Made by a program: the position numbers and the translations under genes
Assembly (NCBI RefSeq): GCF_030463565.1
Contig: NC_134643.1
Coordinates: 43,376,221 to 43,440,220 of the forward strand
Direction: 5' to 3'
Source: Pelecanus crispus
Lineage: Eukaryota > Chordata > Aves > Pelecaniformes > Pelecanidae
DNA: 64,000 nt
The notes under the pieces: generated by a model
What the model was told of the DNA's origin: nothing
The model's input: the letters and a program-made list of their open reading frames with translations, nothing else
The model's database searches: none
Part shown: positions 55,800-64,000 of the stretch, piece after piece
How positions within the stretch are numbered: the stretch's first letter is position 1
Layout: the number at the start of each line of letters is the position of its first letter

Positions 55800-57766
55800 G
55801 CAGCTGACATCAGAGACTTCAAAATAGCAGCAACAGGGCTGACGGCGAGCGTGTGTAGCCCGGGGGCAGAAATACAGCGGTTATCCCAACGTAGCTCAAA
55901 GCCTTACGGACGGAGGCTTCAAGTAGCAGCAGCATCCGAAGTCTAGCGAAGGCAAAAGCCGCAGCAATGCTTCAAAGGCTGCCCGCGGCAGTGAAACCCT
56001 GCAGGTAGGAAGGTCACCAGCTACAGTGGCAGCACCCAGAAGGCAGCAGGACCTGCACCCACACCAGCTCTCACAGCAGGAGAGGCAGCGGAGCCACAAA
56101 CAGCAAGCACCGTGGCAGCGCAGCACCACTGGTTCCCACTCCTTCATTCCCTCTGATGAAAGGCTTTGAAACTAGCTTCAGTTTACTTTAGTTAGACTTA
56201 TTAGTTACCTCTGAGGATAGGCTCCACGCAATTACAATTTTTTTTAAACAGTTCCAGTTGTCCTGAATGACCAGTCCTAACCCAGTGATTTTTAAAAATC
56301 AAATTGTGTCCCAGTACCAGTTCTGATTCATCTGTTCTGCCTTGGGGAAAAATCTTGTCACCTCTTGAGAAACCCTGGCTTTTTGGTCAATCAGTTTTCC
56401 AAACTTAGGCAAAATCTCACTTGTTGCAAAACAAGTAACACACCGACACTCAGAATGTATTTCTGGATGCTGCTACTTCCAAGCCTGCGTGATCCATTTT
56501 TAGAACCAAAGACATACTATGTTTCTACACAAGAATGAACAATTCATTCCGTTTCGGTGAGTGACACAGTAATAGTTTTGGTCCCTTTTAACTACAGTAC
56601 ATTTCCTCCATAAAAACAAATCCAAGTGTTATTTTCCTGTTAGAAAAAAGATGGCAAAAGAGTTCAGGTGTTATAACTGGCCTACTTAACAGCTGTGCAA
56701 TTATAAATCAGAAAATTTAACAGCATTGTACTGTCAGACCTACCTCTTATGTAATTCCTGTCATTAAAGGGTGGCTGTTTCATAGCCATGTGCATTAAGC
56801 GAACAAAAAATTAGCAGAAAATAAAGGTCTGGACAAAAATTATTCTGGCAAAGGAAAAAAAAAATGCTTTTCTAAACACTGACCTAAAAAAAGCCACTAT
56901 TGAGCTGGCATCATGTGTTGGGAGAAAAAAAAAAAAAACCCCAAAGCCACACAGTTCTTCAATGATATGTAGCAATCTATTTGTTAATACTGATGTAAGA
57001 AAAAGTGTATTACCAGGCCAGGTTCTACAGTGTTAAAATATGTATGAAGCAGGGATACTAGTACTAATGGGTATCAATCATTAGGCAGCTGCTGAGTTTA
57101 ACGAGTGACAGGTGGGGAAGAAATTAAGTGATCCAGTGTAATGCATCAAGGTTTAAACTGACAGACAAAACTATACATCATTCCTGAGGAGACAGCAAAC
57201 TGAGACATAATTATTTTAGAATAGTGACTGTGGCTAAATTTCTCTCTCCAAATAAAGAAATTTCTCTATGAATGCATCTCCAAGACTTAACCTGTACTGC
57301 TTTTCATTCCCCGCCCCTAGAGAAAAGTTTTCCACAGAGAGCTAAATTCATCAGTGCATGCTCTTTAATGAACTCAAAGTCACAGTTCAAGTGGCACCAT
57401 GCTTACTAGTTAGAAAACATTTATGAAACATCTATTCTTAATAGTCTTAATTACAAGATATTCCAATATTTTAGTGAAGCATGAGATATAATTACAGTGC
57501 ATTATATACAGAGTACAGAAATATTTTTATAGGAAAAAATAAATAGAAAAAAATATATAAACTTCCCAAGTGAAATTCTGCTGCCATTGAAGTCAGTTGC
57601 AGAACAGAGAGATGAGCACAGGCAGTATTTCACCCCTCTTTTAAAGCATACAGCAGTGCACGTAACTTCATTCAAAACAGTTTAAAGTGCATACAATATT
57701 GTAAAAAAAAAAAAAACAAACCAAAAAACAACCCATAATCTTTTGAAAGTTTTACATATGCAGATT
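55800..57766. other. Intergenic gap between CAPS2 and the CCDC107-like gene
   Basis: About 2 kb holding the distal CAPS2 upstream region and the 3' UTR of the CCDC107-like gene. An ATTAAA on the minus strand at 57364-57369, about 400 bases beyond that gene's stop, is the best polyadenylation candidate. Otherwise there are short A-rich runs and no coding sequence. Confidence 0.6.
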
Positions 57767-58041
57767 TCATTCATATCTATTACGTCTCCTCAATCCCATC
57801 TCTTCTGATTCAATGGCATCTTTGTGTATCATTTCTTGCTCTTCTACCACATCTGGCTCAAACTGATGTACTTCACATTCATCATATAATTCATGCTCTT
57901 CTATTTTGTAATCATTATCAACATCCTCAAGCAAGTCTTCATTACTGTCATCTTCTCTGTCATCTACTTCTTTCTCTTGAGAATGTTCAGCAAATGACTG
58001 AATGAGATCTTCGAGTTTCTCATTACAAATGTGGCTGACGT
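57767..58041 (-). CDS. CCDC107-like gene, acidic C-terminal exon
   Basis: 275 bases including stop, acceptor ATTATAAG after a T-rich tract. Encodes VSHICNEKLEDLIQSFAEHS and then a strongly acidic tail (for example DDREDDSNEDLLEDVDNDY) that ends in a basic cluster. Confidence 0.86.
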
Positions 58042-61000
58042 CTTATAATGCACAAAAAAAAAAGAAAAAAAATGAAAGTTTAAATTACTAGAAAGGCTCC
58101 AAATTCCAGGGTCAGTTTAGAAGTAGATTTGTTTGTTTGTTTGTTTTCTCTCTTTTATTAAGACTGAACTAATGCAAAAAATTCCCCAAATTTGTAGTGA
58201 ACCATTCTTAACAGGATTTCTCTTGGACTACTATGCACCTCTTGGAAGTCTCCAGTTGAAATTAATACATAATTTGCTGTTCAGTATATTGTGCAAGCAT
58301 TACCCACAGCCTCAGAGGTCCCTATCTGGGAATCCTCAGACTAGAGTTAGCCCAATACTAACAAACTGCTCAGGAACCCACATTCAAGAAGCCTGGTTTA
58401 ACAAAGCAGAATGTGGCTGTGTGGTATATCCTAGTTCAATGTCTTTTAGCACCTATTCTTAAAGAAAAAAACCATGATATATCAAAAATTTGAAATTAGA
58501 TACACCTCAAACAAGAAGAATGGTACTCCTCCAGAATAAAATTAATTCCACACATATAACCTAAGATGCAGGAGCTGAACATTATTATAGTAAGATCTGT
58601 TTATTCTTTTAAACTATAAACTACTTAGTTATCTATCCTACTGGAAATCAAAGTACCTTTCATCTTGTTTTCTGATTTATCCAATCCACTTTCTTTCATC
58701 AGCCGTCTAATTGATTGGAGCTGTGTCATTATTTCATCCTTCTGCTCACAAGCTAAAGCATTAACACTAGAAAAAAAAAAAAAAACACAGTGTCAACAGC
58801 TGAAAAGACTACCTTGGATGTGAGTGCTTGATAATAATGCACAAGATTGCAGTATTGCCTTCAGTGGATAAATACCATAGTTAAGTTAGCAACACGTTTA
58901 GGTCAAGCTTTTCTTTGAGAACTGTCCCTTGAGAAGTGGAGAGCCCATCACTTACACCTACTGAATAATCTAGTCGCTGAATTCTAACATTGGAGCCCCA
59001 ATGGCCAAGGTTGAGTAATGACTACTGAAAGAAACAATTATCGAAAGTAATTCCATTTTGAGGACAACAATGCCTAATACAGAGCTTTACAGTTCAGAGG
59101 CTTTTCTCATTTATTTCAGATTTTATTTACTCTCCTCCCCATCACTATTAGAATTTTTTTTAGGCAATTTGGTCAGTGAATTTGCTGCTTAATAGTTTCA
59201 GCACATACTAATTTCAGAAGTACACTAAAGGAACAATCATGAAATTCTGCACGTTTTAAACTAGATTTCATGGAGGATGTCAGTCTACACAAAATGGACT
59301 GTATGGATACTTTTATTTCCAGTAGATGGGTAAGGCCCTAGCTTCTTAAAGAAAGAACATCTCTAAAACTGCAAGGAGGTTATATTACTTATTCCCTTGT
59401 TTTACACAATAAAGAAGTTATGGTTACCCAAAACACACACAATCACTTAACAGGTTCCTTTCAAAACACAAAAATAAGCAGCTATACCTTAATAACTAGT
59501 TTTGTCTTCTGATGATATCAAACAGATGAAACTCATTCTGCTACCACAAACCTAATTCCCAGAACGGCTTTCAAATGCTACTGAGATATTACTCTCCTTG
59601 GTTCACATTAAAGTTCAAGTTGTTAAGCTATAGGAACTTCCTCGTAAGTCTGAGCTTCTACATTTAGGTTTGGTGAACAAGACATGGGAAGCGTCTGTGA
59701 AAAGACTGCAAATGGCAGAAAAGGTATTATCTGCAAAAGGCTACAGAATCAGTAAGTAATTAAAGAAGGTTCTGAAACACTGTTCCCTTCTTATACGTAA
59801 GGATCATTTTAAGAACTCTTTGTTAACATTCTGGAGAATTTCAATTTACAGAAAACTAATACTAACTGAGATGTTTTAGAAATGCTCACCAGTTTGACAG
59901 TGGATCCAGCTGAGTCAATAAAGAATTTAACATTTTCTCTGTTTGTGCTAGATGCTGCTCCAGTTCTAAAAGCTGATGCTCTAACAAAAAACAAAAGCAG
60001 ATCATTATATCCTTTTTCAATACCCTATTAATTCTACGGATTATTGTATCCTATTTAAACATCCTATTCTACTGTATTAAAATAAACAGGTCTTAAGTGA
60101 GAAAAATATCAGACATTAAAAGGCAGAGAATCATACTATATTACTACAGGTGTTTTAATGAATATTACCATCTGGAGTTTTCAAACAAACCTCTAACAAG
60201 GGTTTCAAATATATAGAATAACAAAGTGGGTCTCGTAGGTTCTTAACTGCACTTAAGTAACTTAAAAGACTGTTGTCGTTTAGATAGACTGCATCAATGA
60301 AAATATGCACCTTTGTTCCAGCAGCAAATAGGCATTTCTGGTGAACATATGCATTCTGAATGGGTATCTTACCCGTTTCCTTTGCCTTGTCTTCTGTACT
60401 TTTTTCCTTTTTGGAGAGACTTTCTTCATGTGACTTCATCTTTAATAAACACAATCATGTTAAAAGAATTCATCCCTATTTGTGTATTAAAAACAAAAAT
60501 GCATTTAGAAATTTACTGAAAGTAAATAGCAACCACAAAAATGTGGTCTATTAATTAAACTTTTTTTCTGCCATGCCTTCTTCCTGTCTTAAACTAACAC
60601 TTCTGATTTTAAGCAATGAACTCATGACAAACAAAAGTTATAAAAGAAAGCAGTTACTACTTCAACTCCAGTTTTCAAAAATGAACAGAAGGAACCTTCT
60701 AGGTTACTGGATCCAGTCTCCTACCATTAACTAGAAGGTAAAACTTCTCTCTTAAAGTAATAAAGATGCTGTTATAAAAATATTTACATTTCAATCCCGC
60801 AACTGTTAAGAGTTGTAAAACCAGTATTTTGGGTGTTATGATGTTTAAATCTTATTTACAACCCAATTAAAGTTATTTTTAAAAACAAACTGGTCAGCCT
60901 CTACGTTCATCGTGCTAAGCTGTTGTATTCTTCTCACATAGGATGTGATATGAAACTGACTATGGAAATGAAGACGCTGCCTCCACTCCTGTTCAGGTTT

Positions 61001-61892
61001 AAGGTTTTTTTCCCTGAAGGCAAGCAACAATGTTTCAGGTGCACTCTTAGCATTGCAAGTGCTGTAATATCCCTTACTATAAATAATACATATCAAGACT
61101 GGTATTTAAAAAAAAAAAAAAAAACACCAAAAAAACCCCCAGACCCAAACAACTGATCATGTATTCTCCTTTCTTAATTTACTAATGGTAGAAAAGGTAT
61201 CACATTTCATGGATGAAAGTCTATGTTGCAGCTGCATGACCAAATGAGAAGTCCAAATAAAAGGTCTAGACTACTCGCTATTCTAATTGCTAATCTAAAA
61301 CTACTACTCTGCAGGAGTCATCCATCTCCTTCCCATACTCAATCTCATTCTGAAGAATGAAAAGGAAGTGAAATACTGATAAGACTTAAGTTACAGCCTC
61401 AGGTAACAGCACTGTTTAGGTTCTCAGATTCTTATTTGAGGTCGGGAGGGAGGTAAAATTCTCGCTTCTTTAAGTGTCTAAAAAAAGATAAGTCAGAAGC
61501 CTTCACGAGGAAGAATCAGATATGCTATAATTTTAACTCTGGAGCTCACATTCAAAGTCAAACTGAGCAAGAAATGCCCTTTGGACAATCATATATCTGC
61601 ACTCAGAATTGGGGAAAAAAAAAGAAAACCAAACCAGTTACATTTCCTTCTAATTTCAATAGTTTAACGCTTTTCTTATGGCTTACCTTAAGAAATTTGT
61701 ATGCTGCAAACACTCCCACTCCAAGAGCATACAACGGCATGAGGGTAAATGCTAACTCTCTACCATTTCCTCTTGTTCTCTCTCTCTTTATCTCTTTTTC
61801 CATTGCATTTCTCATCTGTTGAATACTCTGATAAGTATTACTGTCAGAATGTCCTGGATTCAGGTGAACTTGATGAAATGTCTGAGGACTAC
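57767..61892 (-). CDS. CCDC107/RIC3-family single-pass membrane protein gene (3' five coding exons, 5' partial)
   Basis: Five exons with matching phases give about 248 residues up to a TGA. In order: a polar stretch; a basic ERTRGNGREL segment leading into one transmembrane helix (AFTLMPLYALGVGVFAAYKF); a Lys/Glu-rich linker; a coiled coil whose core HLAQTEKMLNSLLTQLDPL closely resembles human CCDC107; a second helix (IMTQLQSIRRLMKESG); and an acidic tail rich in Asp and Glu ending RRRNRYE. RIC3-family proteins are ER-associated membrane proteins; RIC3 itself aids acetylcholine-receptor assembly. The role of CCDC107 proteins is not established, so no function is assigned. The N-terminal signal exon should lie beyond 64000. 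Human CCDC107 is on chromosome 9, so this copy beside CAPS2 may be a paralogue. It lies about 2 kb upstream of CAPS2 on the same strand. Confidence 0.85.
58128..58147 (+). repeat. (TTTG)n simple repeat
   Basis: Four to five copies of gttt in the intron between the last two exons of the CCDC107-like gene. Confidence 0.8.
58657..58766 (-). CDS. CCDC107-like gene, second helix exon
   Basis: 110 bases, acceptor TTTCTAG after a long T run, donor AAAG|GTACTT. Encodes VNALACEQKDEIMTQLQS and IRRLMKESGLDKSENKMK, continuing the coiled coil. Confidence 0.86.
59890..59980 (-). CDS. CCDC107-like gene, coiled-coil exon
   Basis: 91 bases, acceptor TTTGTTAG, donor CTG|GTGAGC. Encodes HQLLELEQHLAQTEKMLN and SLLTQLDPLSN, the segment most like human CCDC107. 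Heptad-spaced leucines are visible. Confidence 0.88.
60373..60439 (-). CDS. CCDC107-like gene, Lys/Glu-rich linker exon
   Basis: 67 bases, acceptor TTATTAAAG, donor ACGG|GTAAGA. Encodes MKSHEESLSKKEKSTEDKAK and ET, a charged linker after the membrane helix. The initial ATG is an internal Met, since the preceding exon joins in phase 0. Confidence 0.82.
61687..61892 (-). CDS. CCDC107-like gene, transmembrane exon
   Basis: 206 bases, acceptor TTTTTTAAG, donor AAG|GTAAGC. It enters with two bases of a codon, so one more coding exon must precede it. It encodes SPQTFHQVHLNPGHSDSN, a basic stretch and the single membrane helix. Confidence 0.85.
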
Positions 61893-64000
61893 CTTAAAAA
61901 ATCAAATTGAGAGAAAGAAAACAAAGTTAGAAAGGAAATTAAGAGTCCAATTAGTTTCACAATTGCAATTAAATTGTTTTCTTCTTGTGTGATTATCCTT
62001 GTTCATCACTATTCTAAGATGGTGTGGTCAGCCCCGCATCCAAATAAAGTTACCAAAAAAACAATTAAAAAAATCACTCTTTCGTGAATTGAATGCAAAG
62101 TTAAATCTAGGAAGCTAAGACTCTCAAACTAAGTATCTAAGTTTCTTTAAGATACAAGTTTTAAGTTTCTTCCTTCACAGCAACATTGCCAAACCCACAG
62201 CAAACCACAGAAAGGTAGATGTAACAAGAAACAACTTAAATCTTGAAATTAAAGTATACTCAGGGAAACTATTGATAATGCCGACAACAGTTACAAATTA
62301 GTATTTCTCCTCTGTGACAAAGAAAGGAGTTAAGTAGAAACTGAATTGTCTAATCCCAGGAAAAAAAAAAAAAACCCTTTTGTTGAAATGCATATGCTGT
62401 GTTGCTGCTTTCATTATTTTGACAGTAAATTCAGTGTATGTAGATATTCCCACAGGCTCAGAAGTGCTGTACCTCTGCAAATCAAATATTTAGCAGGAAA
62501 AGATTACACAACATGAAAGAGATGCAACCTTGGAAGTCTAAAGTATTTTTGCATGTAATTTGCCTGCCAGAACAGAGAGCAGATGAAGGAACAGCCAGTG
62601 TCATTGCTCAACTTAGAAATTAGGTTATTTGGTAGTTAAATCTGGGGTTCATGGGACATGCACATGAGAAACAGTGCTATCAGCTAAAGAATGCAGGTGC
62701 TTGCAGAGACAGGCAGCAGGTAGGTGATTGGGGGGGGTGTGAAGTTTTACACTGATGTCTCAACTGACTGCCTAGACTTACACTTTCAAATCCCTTTGAA
62801 CATTCAGTTCGTCATAATTTAATATATCAGAACTGAGTATGGCTAAAACAAGATTCACATTCTATAAAAAGTCCTAAACAAAAGACCATTATGCAAATCA
62901 CTCCTTGTCAATTAATACCGAAACAGTGGCATTTCAAGAATTTACAGTAACATAACTTGACTGTGCAAGAGATGGCCGCAATCAGGTAGAGAAAAAAAAT
63001 TAACGTAAGTTACAACTCCCAGTGAAAACAACTATTTGGCTACAGCTTCTTCCAAATACAAGAGAAAAGGAATCTAATTCTGCTAACCTAAGCTGGTACT
63101 TTGTGGTAACAGATCTCAAACAGTGTTTTAGAATTGTCTAAAATGAGTCATCCAGAAAAGTTTTTCAGACTTGCAGGGATGACCCTGACTGTAGAGAAGT
63201 TTACTATCAGCTCTGCAGTCAAGTCATACCAGACTTTACTGTGAGTTCTTCCACATGCCGGTGATCAATTTGCAACATGTGCATTTGGAGTAGACCTTTT
63301 ATCTGCACGTTTGCTCACTGGAACTCGAAACAGAACTGGACAGTTACACAAAAAAATTAAACGCCCTAGCTGATACAAGCAGAACTCAAGCTACCTTAAT
63401 CATTTAATGCAAGTTCAGGCAGACGTTCTCCTTTCAACACAAGCAAATTTAGATTTACTAATACTGCAGAATCACATTTTATCTTACACACAGTTTTCTT
63501 CCTTTCAGAATGTTTCCCACTGATTACTAGTTTTAAGTTTGCACTCACTCTTTTTTCCTTACTTTCAGTTCTATTTGTTTTTAATGTAAATGAGGAGATT
63601 TACTAAAATACCTAATAGCACAGATGAAAAAATTTCCACAGGTCATACAAATAAGAACGTGGTCAAGGGAAACACCACCTTCCTGGCACAGCGGAGAGAT
63701 GTTGAATCCTAATGGAGTCCAGTGTCCTGCACCAAATTTATCCCACAGAAGAAACAGCAGAGTGAGTTACAGGCTAAACAGGAGAAAAGAACCCAGACAG
63801 GTGAGACCAGCAGATCTGCCTGAAATTCATTTTACGCAGTGCTGGGCCAATACATCAGTGGAATCAGAGGCATGTGAAGTATTGCTTTTTTTAAGGTTTG
63901 GTTTTACAAGAATTTTGATCTATAGGAAATGACAACTACCATATCAATTAAAAGTAATCAAGCAAAAGAGGCCAGGCTACAGCTTAAGAAGTAAGTTTGA
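61893..64000 (-). other. Intron of the CCDC107-like gene, 5' end outside the window
   Basis: About 2.1 kb without a coding segment I can support. It should hold only intron, because the first visible exon enters mid-codon and no hydrophobic signal-peptide exon with a matching donor phase is seen up to the window edge. No CpG island appears, so the promoter is further right. Confidence 0.6.

Noticed and set aside
57767-61892. Assignment as RIC3
   Set aside because: RIC3 proteins share the membrane segment type, but the coiled-coil core and acidic tail match CCDC107 better.
62455-62485. Possible tiny exon with acceptor TTTGCAG and donor GTACAG on the minus strand
   Set aside because: It would be only about two bases long and gives no coding content, so it is a chance motif in the CCDC107-like intron.

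Overview
The window looks like a piece of a bird chromosome. It carries five CR1 LINE copies, three of them with the typical avian 3' end (direct repeats of a gattctat unit), one solo LTR with 5-bp flanks, compact vertebrate GT-AG genes and two GC-rich promoter islands. I see no bacterial, viral or plasmid backbone. The repeats suggest a neoavian bird; the species cannot be read from the sequence.

Three genes lie on the minus strand, head to tail. From left to right they are: (1) the first coding exon of the voltage-gated potassium channel KCNC2 (Kv3.2), 3346-3981, inside a CpG island of about 2.9 kb, with the start of its first coding intron running off the left edge; (2) a complete CAPS2 (calcyphosine 2) gene, start codon at 55743-55745 and stop at 23894-23896, rebuilt here as 18 coding exons; (3) the 3' five coding exons of a CCDC107/RIC3-family single-pass membrane protein gene, 57767-61892, whose 5' end lies beyond the right edge. 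The order KCNC2-CAPS2 on one strand matches the order I recall for human chromosome 12q21, which supports both names.

Region by region: 1-3345 is KCNC2 intron and holds a perfect palindromic RFX X-box. 2850-5750 is the KCNC2 CpG island. About 5.9-23.6 kb is intergenic, with a CR1 tail, A/C-only tracts and a homopurine block but no gene I can support. 23.65-55.75 kb is CAPS2, whose introns hold four CR1 copies and the LTR. 55.2-55.8 kb is the CAPS2 promoter island with an X-box-like site. 55.8-57.7 kb is a short intergenic gap. 57.7-64 kb is the CCDC107-like gene.

The points most worth a second look: CAPS2 appears to join a DM10-like domain to calcyphosine EF-hands, an architecture like the axonemal EFHC proteins. 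CAPS2 exon 13 has an open 49-codon frame but is out of phase with both neighbours, so canonical inclusion gives an early stop while skipping keeps the frame. A CCDC107-like gene sits beside CAPS2, where I do not recall one in mammals. KCNC2 has an upstream ATG whose short frame overlaps the real start.
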